Source: Candidatus Stoquefichus sp.
Lineage (GTDB): Bacteria > Bacillota_I > Bacilli_A > Erysipelotrichales > Coprobacillaceae
DNA length: 64,000 bases
Assembly (NCBI GenBank): GCA_021768625.1
Contig: JAETUM010000005.1
Coordinates: 1-64,000 of the forward strand
Direction of reading: 5' to 3'
This document shows positions 36,527 to 44,127 of this stretch, piece after piece. Within the stretch, counting starts at the first letter, position 1. Every line of letters begins with the position of its first letter. Made by a program: the position numbers and the translations under genes. Below the pieces are notes generated by a model, which ran no database searches, was not told where the DNA came from, and worked only from the letters and a program-made list of their open reading frames with translations.

Positions 36527-36580
36527 AAAAGAGAGATTTCTCATCTTAATTATTAAAATAAAAGATTTGAGATCTCTTTT
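36527..36580. terminator. Hairpin before the ParB-like toxin fragment
   Basis: AAAAGAGAGAT (36527-36537) pairs imperfectly with the ATCTCTTTT arm ending at 36580, with further pairing inside. It may end transcription of the tandem genes. The rest of 36369-36743 holds no intact gene; a minus-strand open stretch at 36625-36740 looks faintly coding. Confidence 0.5.
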
Positions 36581-36743
36581 AATACTTATAAACTTATTGA
36601 AGTTTATTATGAGAATATTAAATTTTATTTCAATTGAAAAGGCTTATATTTCTTCAGATTAGGTATGAATATATTATCATAAAAATCTAAAAGTATTTTC
36701 CAACATTCTTTTTGAGAACATAATTTGTAAAGCAACTGAGGTA

Positions 36744-37217
36744 TTGTGTCTTGGAATAGAATTTGAACTTCAACAGAATGGTTTATCTGCAAGTAAGAAA
36801 CTAGTTTATATTGATATAAACAATCCAAGGAACTATGCATTTGCGACTGATGGAGTCGTAGGTGGAGGATCAAATAATGACTTGTCAGAGAATGATAATC
36901 ATAAGAAAAAGTATAATATTAAAGGAACTTCTTATGATACAAAAAAATTATTTAAAACTCAACCTAAGCAATTTACTAAAGAAAGTAGGATAAGAGCAAT
37001 TATGGAACAAATTGAAAGAGAAGAAATTGATTCAATTAATCCAATTCCTGTATATGTACACAAGGGTGATGCATTAATTGTAGATGGACATCATAGATAT
37101 GAAGCTTGTGTAAGATTGGGGGGGATGAAAAGAGTTCCTATTAAATATATACATAAAAACCAACTACCAAGATATAACAGAAACTTAGATGATTTGTTAT
37201 ATCATATGCATAAGTAA
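36744..37217 (+). CDS. Displaced toxin tip 3, ParB-like nuclease domain
   Basis: A 157-codon frame with no convincing start or RBS (TTG 36744). The second half reads INPIPVYVHKGDALIVDGHH, with RYEACVRLGGMKRVPIKYI after it, the ParB/sulfiredoxin fold signature in which DGHHRY forms the active-site loop. ParB-like domains are known as polymorphic toxin tips. The first half (QQNGLSASKKLVYIDINNPR, TDGVVGGGSNND) looks like the linker of a larger toxin. Like tips 1 and 2 it seems cut from an rhs gene. Confidence 0.65.
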   Translation: MCLGIEFELQQNGLSASKKLVYIDINNPRNYAFATDGVVGGGSNNDLSENDNHKKKYNIKGTSYDTKKLFKTQPKQFTKESRIRAIMEQIEREEIDSINPIPVYVHKGDALIVDGHHRYEACVRLGGMKRVPIKYIHKNQLPRYNRNLDDLLYHMHK

Positions 37218-37338
37218 ATCTTTAATATATTTAAGAAAACTAACTTAATCATTATCAACTACAGATAAATAAGGTTGATAGAAAGGAAAAGGTATATTGT
37301 AAATGATAGGTTAAATGAACTATTTATAATATACCAAG

Positions 37339-37764
37339 ATGAATAACATGGAAGAAGAATTAACCAATTTGTTAAAAGAGTATGTGGTAAATATTGAGAA
37401 AGCGATGAAATTAATCTATCAAAAATTTTCTTTAACAAATAATGATGATTTGATTTGTTTAAGAACAAAGTATCACGGATATGTAGAAATTGAAGAAGGA
37501 ACATATATATTTCATGGAGCAGGATGTCGATTTGAGGGAAAAAATTTTTATGTGGATTTTCAATTTGGAGGAAAAAAGCATTATGGAGGAATAGAAACTC
37601 ATACATTTTGTAATACTCTTATGGAAACCCATTCAAAAATATTTGAAAAATATGATCATATAACACTCAATGATTTCGTTGTTAGAATATGTAATAAACT
37701 TGTAGAGGAAGGAATGATGTATAAAGATCAATTTTATTTTTTCAAAAATGAGATTTGTATATAG
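37339..37764 (+). CDS. Putative immunity protein for the ParB-like tip
   Basis: A 141-aa soluble protein 121 bases after the ParB-like frame. It contains YVEIEEGTYIFHGAGCRFEG, then FYVDFQFGGKKHYGGIETHT. The HG.GC.....VDF.FG pattern resembles DUF6896-type proteins, which are often toxin neighbours; this comparison is from memory and not certain. RBS is weak. Position directly after a toxin tip supports an immunity role. Confidence 0.6.
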   Translation: MNNMEEELTNLLKEYVVNIEKAMKLIYQKFSLTNNDDLICLRTKYHGYVEIEEGTYIFHGAGCRFEGKNFYVDFQFGGKKHYGGIETHTFCNTLMETHSKIFEKYDHITLNDFVVRICNKLVEEGMMYKDQFYFFKNEICI

Positions 37765-37823
37765 TAAATTCTAAAGTGTCCAAGCAGGATACTTTAAAAT
37801 TATTTGGGTATTTTTCCTTCAAA

Positions 37824-37892
37824 GGAGTACATATAACTATTATATGATAGGACTCAATGAGAGTGTTTATACGACAACAGAGACAAAATCAT
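37824..37892 (+). pseudogene. 69-bp relic of the rhs core
   Basis: GGAGTACATATAACTATTAT and the bases after it match 22815-22883 inside rhs with about five differences. It would encode STYNYYMIGLNESVYTTTET, versus STYNYYMTGLNESVYTTTET in rhs. There is no frame around it. It is a trace of an rhs copy or of recombination with the rhs core. The rest of 37765-38081 holds nothing recognisable. Confidence 0.85.
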
Positions 37893-38081
37893 TAATTGAA
37901 TTAGAGAATATAGTGAATTATTTAATAAATATTATTGACATTTGAATAAGATTTATATTTTTAATCTTATAGAGAATTAAAACACTGGCATTATTTTAGA
38001 ATTAATATTTATACTAAATATTTGAAAAAGTTACATTTACATATAGTAATAAGAATAAATTATAAAGATGTGGAGGTAAAT

Positions 38082-38444
38082 ATGTATAAAAAGCAAGGAT
38101 TTAGAGAGTTTTTTTTAATAATTAAGACGGAACCAAATAAGTATCTTTTAGAAAATAAGATTAATTATCTTGCTCAATTTTTAATTGGACTTCCTAAAGA
38201 ATTCTTTTTAGAAGAAGATCAGATAATTTTTGAGATATTTAAAGATAAAATTTGGGAATATTCTAAGGAATATATTTATAAATATGGTGATATACAGAAA
38301 ATGAAAGACACTGTAATATGGAGTGAGCAGATTTTGAGTGTCAGCCAAAATGAAGATGAAGCAATGAATACCTTTTTTAAGATTCTCGATAATTTTATAG
38401 AAGATTATTATAAAGGATTGTTTACTACAAATAGCAAGTTATAG
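38082..38444 (+). CDS. Putative immunity protein, family A, copy 3
   Basis: A 120-aa protein from ATG 38082 behind GGAGG; longer in-frame starts upstream have no RBS. It shares the family A plan: TEPNKYLLENKINYLAQFLI, VIWSEQILSVSQNEDEAMN and FFKILDNFIEDYYKGLF. It is most like the gene at 27135 (AAWSEELKSVCNSEEES, FVKDFYEGL). The same two-member order is repeated here with copy 4, so the 27-kb pair has a diverged counterpart. Confidence 0.7.
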   Translation: MYKKQGFREFFLIIKTEPNKYLLENKINYLAQFLIGLPKEFFLEEDQIIFEIFKDKIWEYSKEYIYKYGDIQKMKDTVIWSEQILSVSQNEDEAMNTFFKILDNFIEDYYKGLFTTNSKL

Positions 38445-38500
38445 AATATATAAAGAATAGAGATAATTATTATTTGGAATTAGGAGGTATGAGAATAGAA

Positions 38501-38833
38501 ATGGGTAATATAGAAGAAGTAGTGAATTTAATAGAAAAAAGATGGGGAATGTTTTTGTTAGAAAGGAAGCTTGATTATTTATATCAGTTTTTATTTGGAT
38601 TATCATTTAATGAAGAACAAGAGATAAATACTTATTTTTGGAATAATTTTCATGATTTTTCTGTGAATTATATTAGTCAAAAAAGAGCGAATTATAGTAA
38701 ATCAAGTGATAATTGGTGTTATGAAATAAGAAACGTGTGTAACAATGAAGAAGAGGAATTAGAGTTGTTTTTTGCTATTTTTAAAGAATTTATGGATTAT
38801 TTTCATAAAATTGATAAGGTATATGAGATATAG
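38501..38833 (+). CDS. Putative immunity protein, family A, copy 4
   Basis: A 110-aa protein. Alignment with copy 2 (MNIENLVYMIKKRPGMFL) supports MGNIEEVVNLIEKRWGMFL as the start at 38501; ATG 38489 is only one base from the GGAGG. The middle (38635-38798) is nearly identical in DNA to copy 2, while the N-terminal third is different. It is the last gene of the island before the convergent kinase gene. Confidence 0.7.
   Translation: MGNIEEVVNLIEKRWGMFLLERKLDYLYQFLFGLSFNEEQEINTYFWNNFHDFSVNYISQKRANYSKSSDNWCYEIRNVCNNEEEELELFFAIFKEFMDYFHKIDKVYEI
38635..38798 (+). repeat. 164-bp near-identical block shared with 27736-27899
   Basis: This is the partner of the block in copy 2, in the same orientation 10.9 kb away. 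Confidence 0.85.
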
Positions 38834-38936
38834 AAAAGGATAATAGTATTATATTGATTAAAAAATGTGTATTAATGAAACAAGTCTTGAAAATAACTAC
38901 ATTATTTAGATAAACAAGAAGATAGCTTTTAGAAAA

Positions 38937-38975
38937 GTTAAAAACAGAGTAACAGACATATATGTTTGTTACTCT
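38937..38975 (-). terminator. Terminator of the regulator/kinase operon
   Basis: AGAGTAACA (38946-38954) pairs with TGTTACTCT (38967-38975). Read on the minus strand the hairpin is followed by GTTTTTAAC. It overlaps the last codons of the kinase gene. Confidence 0.65.
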
Positions 38976-40249
38976 TTTACATTGACAGACATTGGAAGCA
39001 ATATAACAGTTTCAAAAACATGATATTCTTCATTAAAATGAAAATGATAACTTCCATCATATTTATGAGTGATATTCTTAATAATCTTTAATCCATAACC
39101 ATGAAATTCTTTATTCTTTTTCGTTGTTTCATAGTTCTTATTAACACTATCACAACTATTAATCACTTTTAATATCAACATATTGTTCATAGCACTTAGC
39201 TTTATTTTTATAAAATGAGATGATTGGGTTTGAATACAACTTTCTATAGCATTCTCTAGTATATTAGAAAATAATATATTAAAATCTTTATGACTGATAT
39301 AAGGAATTTCTTTTAATTTAATATCATATTTTAAATCAATTTTATATTTTTGAATATCATCATACTTTGAATTAATCGCATAATCTACTATTTGATTACC
39401 AGTGACATAATTAATTGTATTTAATTGCATATCAAGATTTAATTCATTAATATATTCTTTTGTTTTATCATATTCTTCATGTGAAATATAAGTAGAAATA
39501 ATACGAATATGTTTATTAAAATCATGAATAAATTGTTTAGAATTCTCGATCTTTTCCTCTACCATTTTATTTTGCATTTCATAAATCAGCTCTTTATTTC
39601 TTAAAAGTTCATTATCAAGTTGAATGTTTTTAGAATCAATCACATCAATAAATAATTTAAAGATAATAAAGTTAGAAACCAATAACCCTAATGTACTTAT
39701 AAAACTGAGTACAGGTTCACTTTTCATAAGATTAAGTTTAAGAATTGCAAATATGACAATAACTGTTGTAATAGGAAAAAGAGATAAGTACCAAATATAA
39801 GAAGCATCATATGTTCCTTTAATATCATTATATTTAATAATAAGATAAGCAGTAGAAAACAGAAATATAGTGCTAATAATCATCCCACAAACCAAGTATA
39901 AATATGGATGTGATAGAGTAGGAATAAGAATAACTAAACCATCTAAAATAATAGATGTTAATATTTCACCAATAAAAGATGAAATAATAAATACAAATGA
40001 AAAGATTAGTTCACTAAAGAATTCACCTATAAAAAGAAATCTTAAAATAAGTATATAAACAATAATTGTTGTTAAAACATTCATAGGGAAATTTTGTGAT
40101 AAATTAATAAAACTTTTGATAAATATAAACATAAGAACAATAAAAATATGCAAATATTTGTATTTATCTTTCAAAGAAAATAAATGCGAACAATACCATA
40201 TAAATAAAGAAATCAAAATAAAATTATTAAATAAAAAGGTCAAATACAT
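38969..40249 (-). CDS. AgrC-like membrane sensor histidine kinase
   Basis: A 426-aa protein. Residues ~1-205 form about six membrane helices with no large extracellular domain, as in peptide-sensing AgrC kinases. A helical linker leads to an H box KQFIHDFNKHIRII (His in IHDF). A GHKL ATPase follows with the N box FSNILENAIESC and the G box GYGLKIIKNI. It starts two bases after the LytTR regulator stop. It is the only peptide-sensor-type kinase in the window. It probably senses the peptide from the agrDB genes at 14 kb, but this is inferred, since they are 24 kb apart. Confidence 0.88.
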   Translation of the reverse strand: MYLTFLFNNFILISLFIWYCSHLFSLKDKYKYLHIFIVLMFIFIKSFINLSQNFPMNVLTTIIVYILILRFLFIGEFFSELIFSFVFIISSFIGEILTSIILDGLVILIPTLSHPYLYLVCGMIISTIFLFSTAYLIIKYNDIKGTYDASYIWYLSLFPITTVIVIFAILKLNLMKSEPVLSFISTLGLLVSNFIIFKLFIDVIDSKNIQLDNELLRNKELIYEMQNKMVEEKIENSKQFIHDFNKHIRIISTYISHEEYDKTKEYINELNLDMQLNTINYVTGNQIVDYAINSKYDDIQKYKIDLKYDIKLKEIPYISHKDFNILFSNILENAIESCIQTQSSHFIKIKLSAMNNMLILKVINSCDSVNKNYETTKKNKEFHGYGLKIIKNITHKYDGSYHFHFNEEYHVFETVILLPMSVNVKE

Positions 40250-40251
40250 AA

Positions 40252-40950
40252 TTATATCTTCCCTCCTAAATATTGATGATAATCATCAATAAAAATCCTT
40301 TTAAACTTTCTTGTTAAAACAAGCTCATCTTTTCCTACTATAATAACATTATTTTTCCCTATATCTTTGACATGTTTAAGATTAACAATAAATGCTTTAT
40401 GACATTGAGAAAAGTAACATCCATCTAATATATCTAACCACTCTTTTATAGTAATCGTTGTACTATAGTTATGAGTTACAGTATGTACAATTGTCTTTCT
40501 TTGATAATATTCAATATATAATATATCTTTGATAAAGATTTTATAGTTAGCAATACGATAATCATAAATAAACTTTGTATCTATTAAATATTCTTTTAAT
40601 ATTTCTTTGATTTCTATTTCAAATTCTAAAGAATCTAAAGGCTTAATGAAATATCTCTCAGCATGAACTTTATATCCTTCTTGAAGATAATTATTATAGT
40701 TACTAATAAAAATAATAATACAATTTTTATTATACTTTCTTATTTCCTTTGCTAGAGAAATACCATTAATATCATTCATCTCAATATCTAACAATAATAA
40801 ATCATAACTAACTTTTTCTTGTAAAACATCTATGCCTGAATGAAATAAGTCTATTTTTGCAGATATCTTTAAATTATCAATTGTTTGATCAACAACTTCA
40901 TATATTTGATTAATTTCATTGATATTATCATCACATATTGCAATTTTCAT
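40252..40950 (-). CDS. AgrA-like LytTR response regulator
   Basis: A 232-aa protein. The receiver domain (residues ~1-120) has ICDDN, phospho-Asp 55 in LLLLDIEMNDING, and FIKPLD. A LytTR DNA-binding domain (residues ~130-232) follows, with YYQRKTIVHT, FSQCHKAFIVNLKHV and VLTRKFK. LytTR regulators bind pairs of short direct repeats, such as the pair at 14027-14058. GGGGAG precedes the ATG. It lies between an XRE regulator (45 bases) and the AgrC-like kinase (2 bases), probably one operon. Confidence 0.92.
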   Translation of the reverse strand: MKIAICDDNINEINQIYEVVDQTIDNLKISAKIDLFHSGIDVLQEKVSYDLLLLDIEMNDINGISLAKEIRKYNKNCIIIFISNYNNYLQEGYKVHAERYFIKPLDSLEFEIEIKEILKEYLIDTKFIYDYRIANYKIFIKDILYIEYYQRKTIVHTVTHNYSTTITIKEWLDILDGCYFSQCHKAFIVNLKHVKDIGKNNVIIVGKDELVLTRKFKRIFIDDYHQYLGGKI

Positions 40951-40995
40951 TATATTCTCCCCAAATGTTGATGTGAAAACATGCTAATCAAATGA

Positions 40996-41349
40996 TCAAA
41001 AATCAGAGTTATGTGAAGAATTTTTTAATAATACAAGAATTGCTTCAACAGTCTTATCGTATTGTTCAGGTGGAAGATCTCTTAGTAATTCTATGATTAA
41101 TTCTTCCCTTTGTGTTAGTGAACCTATAGTCACTTTGTTTTGTTTGTTACGTACACCAAGAATATGATCAATAGAAAAATCTAGCTCTTTAGCAAAAGAA
41201 ACCAAAGTATCAGTAGGTATTTGTCTTTGATTCAAAAGATATTTACTTAATGTACTAGGAGAAATATTCATCTTTTTAGCAAAATCTTTCTCACTGTTAT
41301 AGTCTGTTCTTCTTATATATTTTCTTAATTCTTTACCAATATCTTCCAT
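40996..41349 (-). CDS. XRE-family transcriptional regulator
   Basis: A 117-aa protein beginning MEDIGKELRKYIRR; the start at 41349 is chosen because GGAGAG lies six bases upstream. The helix-turn-helix spans about residues 15-65 (SEKDFAKKMNISPSTLSKYL). The C-terminal part is helical (LPPEQYDKTVEAILVLL). It is first in the operon with the AgrA/AgrC-like pair. An inverted repeat in its promoter suggests self-repression, so it may set the threshold for the quorum-sensing genes; this is inference. Confidence 0.88.
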   Translation of the reverse strand: MEDIGKELRKYIRRTDYNSEKDFAKKMNISPSTLSKYLLNQRQIPTDTLVSFAKELDFSIDHILGVRNKQNKVTIGSLTQREELIIELLRDLPPEQYDKTVEAILVLLKNSSHNSDF

Positions 41350-41428
41350 ATTTCTCTCCATCAACGTTATTTATTCTTATTATAAGAAAAAGTCATAGCA
41401 AATTCATTTCAACAGACAAATAGGAAAT

Positions 41429-41457
41429 GAAATATCCATATAGGATATTATTGTCAA
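41429..41457 (-). promoter_or_regulatory. Promoter and operator of the XRE-LytTR-kinase operon
   Basis: On the minus strand TTGACA (41452-41457), 17 bp, TATTTC (41429-41434). Between them ATATCC (41432-41437) and GGATAT (41443-41448) form an inverted repeat overlapping the spacer, the usual place for an XRE repressor. Confidence 0.6.
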
Positions 41458-41545
41458 TGTTATACTTATTCATTCCTTTTTTTACATAAAAATAATAAGA
41501 ATAAATTTGAGAAAAAGTGAATAAGATATTGAAAAGGGGTTAATG

Positions 41546-41590
41546 AAAAAAAGGGGCTTTTTAACAATATAAATACATTCGCCCTTTTTT
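41546..41590 (+). promoter_or_regulatory. Long inverted repeat reaching into the -35 of the dlt-like operon
   Basis: AAAAAAAGGGGC (41546-41557) and GCCCTTTTTT (41581-41590) can pair across a 23-base loop. The right arm ends at the TTGACA box (41589). It may be an operator, or a terminator that blocks transcription from outside. Confidence 0.5.
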
Positions 41591-41617
41591 GACAAATAGT
41601 ATGAATTGAGCTATACT
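41589..41617 (+). promoter_or_regulatory. Strong promoter of the racemase/dlt-like operon
   Basis: Perfect TTGACA (41589-41594), 17 bp, TATACT (41612-41617). Transcription would start near 41624, which rules out the in-frame ATG at 41619 and supports the start at 41652. Confidence 0.85.
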
Positions 41618-41651
41618 AATGCAGTTAGAGGTAGATAAAAGGAGAGATGAT

Positions 41652-42374
41652 ATGAAGTTAGGAATCATTGGTGGATTAGGACCACTTGCAACTGCATATT
41701 ATTATGAGTTATTAACAAGAATGAGTGATGTTCGCTATGATCAAGAACACTTAGAAATCTTTATTCATAGTTGTCCACAAATTCCTGATAGAACAGAATA
41801 TATTTTAGATCATCATAAAGATAATCCTATTGATGGATTGATTAATGCTGCTCAAGGTTTACAATCACAAGGAGCGAATATCTTAGCATTGCCATGTACA
41901 ACAGCTCATTATTTTTATGATGAATTATCTCAAGCTGTTCATATTCCTATGATTCATTTGATAAATGAAGTTTGTGATTATCTAATGAGGAAGTCTATTT
42001 CATGTGTAGGAATTATGGCAACAACAGGAACAATTGTTACAGAACTTTTTCAAAAAGAATTAGAGAAAAGGGATATACGATATATTCTTCCTAATCAATC
42101 ATCACAAAATGATATTATGCATCTTATTTATCATAATATAAAATGTGGTGAACCAATTGAAATGGAACGTTTTGAAAAAGTATCTGAAGAGTTATTTCAT
42201 CAAGGGGCTCAAACAATTATTCTTGGATGTACAGAATTATCTCTTATTAAAAAAGAAGAACATTTAGATAAAAGATATTTAGATGTGTTAGAGTTATTAG
42301 CAGCTGTGGCATTGTTTAAGTGTCATATGAATATAAAAGATGATTATCGTTATCTAATAGATGAAGGGGATTAA
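41652..42374 (+). CDS. Aspartate/glutamate racemase family protein
   Basis: A 240-aa cofactor-independent racemase from ATG 41652 behind AAAAGGAGA. It starts MKLGIIGGLGPLATAYYYEL, with the two catalytic cysteines in ALPCTTAHYF and ILGCTELSL. The family makes D-Asp or D-Glu, though some members act on other amino acids. It is the first gene of an operon for activating and attaching an amino acid to a surface polymer; the next gene starts one base after its stop. It may therefore supply a D-amino acid other than D-Ala. Confidence 0.88.
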   Translation: MKLGIIGGLGPLATAYYYELLTRMSDVRYDQEHLEIFIHSCPQIPDRTEYILDHHKDNPIDGLINAAQGLQSQGANILALPCTTAHYFYDELSQAVHIPMIHLINEVCDYLMRKSISCVGIMATTGTIVTELFQKELEKRDIRYILPNQSSQNDIMHLIYHNIKCGEPIEMERFEKVSEELFHQGAQTIILGCTELSLIKKEEHLDKRYLDVLELLAAVALFKCHMNIKDDYRYLIDEGD

Positions 42375-42375
42375 A

Positions 42376-43896
42376 ATGCAAACAAATGTATTAGAATATT
42401 TAGAAAGTACAGTACTCAAAGTACCTCATAAAGTAGCTTATGCTAATGAAGAAGATGTTTTGACATTTCAACAAGTCTATGATTATGCCAGAGCAATAGG
42501 ATCTGCAATTGCTACTTATCATTATGATAAACAACCTATTGTTGTCTATATGAAAAAACATCCTAATGCCATTAGTGCATTTTATGGTGTGGTTTATAGT
42601 GGTAACTTCTATGTTCCTATAGATGAAGAAATGCCACAATATAGAATAGAACTCATTTTTCAAACTCTTCAGCCAAAGATGATTATTTGTGATGAAGAAA
42701 CTCAAAAACATATTCAAGAATTGAATTATCAAGGTCATATATGTTTATTTGAAGAAATGATTCAAACACCTATTCATCAAGAAACATTAACGAAGATTAG
42801 AGAAAAAGCATTAGATATAGATCCTTTATATATTGTTTTTACATCAGGCTCAACTGGTATTCCTAAAGGTGTTGTGGCATGTCATAGAAGTGTTATAGAT
42901 TATATAGAAAATTTATCTGAAGTATTACAAGTCACTGAGGGAAGTGTTTTTGGAAATCAAGCACCATTATATTTCGATGCTTGTTTAAAGGAACTTTATC
43001 CAACATTAAAGTTTGGAGCAACCACTTATTTAGTTCCTAAAAATTTATTTATGTTTCCAATACAATTAATAGAATTTTTAAATAAACATAAGATTAATAC
43101 AATTTGTTGGGTTGCTTCAGCATTATCACTTGTTTCTGGATTGAAAACATTTGATAAAATCAAACCAGAATATTTACATACAATCGCTTTTGGAAGCGAA
43201 GTTTTCCCAATTAAACAATATAATGAATGGAAACGTGTTTTACCAGATGCTCGTTTTATTAACTTATATGGACCAACTGAAGCTACAGGAATGAGTTGTT
43301 ATTATGAAGTTAAAAAAGAGTTTGCATTAGATGATGTAATTCCAATAGGAAAACCATTCCATAATACAGAAGTTTTATTATTGAAAGAAGATAATACGTT
43401 AGCTAAAAAAGATGAAATTGGCGAAATTTGTATACGTGGGACAGCAGTAACCTTGGGATATTATCATAATAAAGAAAAAACAAATGAAGCATTTGTACAA
43501 AACCCTTTAAATGACGCTTATAGTGAAATCATTTATAGAACAGGTGATTTAGCAAGATATAATGAAAATCATGAATTGATTTTTGTATCGAGAAAAGATT
43601 ATCAAATCAAACATATGGGACATCGTATTGAGCTTGGAGAGATAGAACAACATGTTCAAATGTTAGAAGGTATAACAAATGCATGCTGTATTTATGATCA
43701 AGAAGTAGAAAAGATTGTTCTTTATTATATTGGGGTCAAAGAAACAAAAGAAGTGAAGGCTTATTTAAAAGGAAAATTGCCACGATATATGATACCAAAT
43801 GTGGTTAGAAAGCTTGATGATATGCCTTTAACTCCTAATGGAAAGATGAATCGTCGTTTATTAAAAGAAATGTATAAGGAATCAAGGAGGAAATAA
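42376..43896 (+). CDS. DltA-like amino acid adenylation enzyme
   Basis: A 506-aa adenylate-forming enzyme of the length of DltA, which loads an amino acid on a carrier protein. Motifs: VFTSGSTGIPKGV (P-loop), FINLYGPTEAT, YRTGDLARY, and the C-terminal catalytic Lys in NGKMNRRLL. In Bacillus DltA the D-Ala-selecting Cys lies in FCGEVLP; here the segment reads FGSEVFP, with Gly at that place. The alignment is from memory but the segment is well anchored. The start at ATG 42376 is one base after the racemase stop. Substrate therefore uncertain. Confidence 0.9.
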   Translation: MQTNVLEYLESTVLKVPHKVAYANEEDVLTFQQVYDYARAIGSAIATYHYDKQPIVVYMKKHPNAISAFYGVVYSGNFYVPIDEEMPQYRIELIFQTLQPKMIICDEETQKHIQELNYQGHICLFEEMIQTPIHQETLTKIREKALDIDPLYIVFTSGSTGIPKGVVACHRSVIDYIENLSEVLQVTEGSVFGNQAPLYFDACLKELYPTLKFGATTYLVPKNLFMFPIQLIEFLNKHKINTICWVASALSLVSGLKTFDKIKPEYLHTIAFGSEVFPIKQYNEWKRVLPDARFINLYGPTEATGMSCYYEVKKEFALDDVIPIGKPFHNTEVLLLKEDNTLAKKDEIGEICIRGTAVTLGYYHNKEKTNEAFVQNPLNDAYSEIIYRTGDLARYNENHELIFVSRKDYQIKHMGHRIELGEIEQHVQMLEGITNACCIYDQEVEKIVLYYIGVKETKEVKAYLKGKLPRYMIPNVVRKLDDMPLTPNGKMNRRLLKEMYKESRRK

Positions 43897-43898
43897 GA

Positions 43899-44126
43899 AT
43901 GGAAGATTTATTAGAGATTTTAGAAGAATTACATGATGATGTGGATTATGAAACATGTACAACATTAATTGATGATAAGATTTTAGATTCATTTGATATT
44001 GTTACAATCGTTGCTGAAGTGAATAATGTATTTGATGTACAAATTCCTGCTGAAGAACTCATTCCTGAAAACTTTAATTCTGCTAAAGCTTTATATGCTT
44101 TAATAGAACGTTTAGAAGACGAATAG
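43899..44126 (+). CDS. DltC-like acyl/aminoacyl carrier protein
   Basis: A 75-aa acidic carrier protein. The phosphopantetheine serine is in ILDSFDIVTIV (DSF instead of the commoner DSL), followed by FDVQIPAEELIPENFNS, a typical carrier helix III region. It begins two bases after the adenylation gene and ends one base before the MBOAT gene, as in dlt operons. It would carry the activated amino acid to the MBOAT protein at the membrane. Confidence 0.9.
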   Translation: MEDLLEILEELHDDVDYETCTTLIDDKILDSFDIVTIVAEVNNVFDVQIPAEELIPENFNSAKALYALIERLEDE

Positions 44127-44127
44127 T

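Noticed and set aside
36625-36873. Minus-strand open frame with a coding-like C-terminal part (KILLDFYDNIFIPNLKKY)
   Set aside because: It lacks a convincing start and half of it lies opposite the ParB-like tip. It may be a remnant, but support is too weak to list as a gene.
37291-37334. GGTATATT/AATATACC inverted repeat before the 141-aa gene
   Set aside because: Arms are short and A/T-rich with a long loop; not distinguishable from chance in this background.
41619-41651. Upstream in-frame ATG for the racemase
   Set aside because: It lies before or at the expected transcription start and lacks an RBS, and the conserved MKLGIIGG start is at 41652.
13928-41651. Island as a prophage or integrative element
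   Set aside because: No integrase, transposase, phage structural, conjugation gene or flanking att repeat was seen; the only tRNA in the window is 13 kb away.
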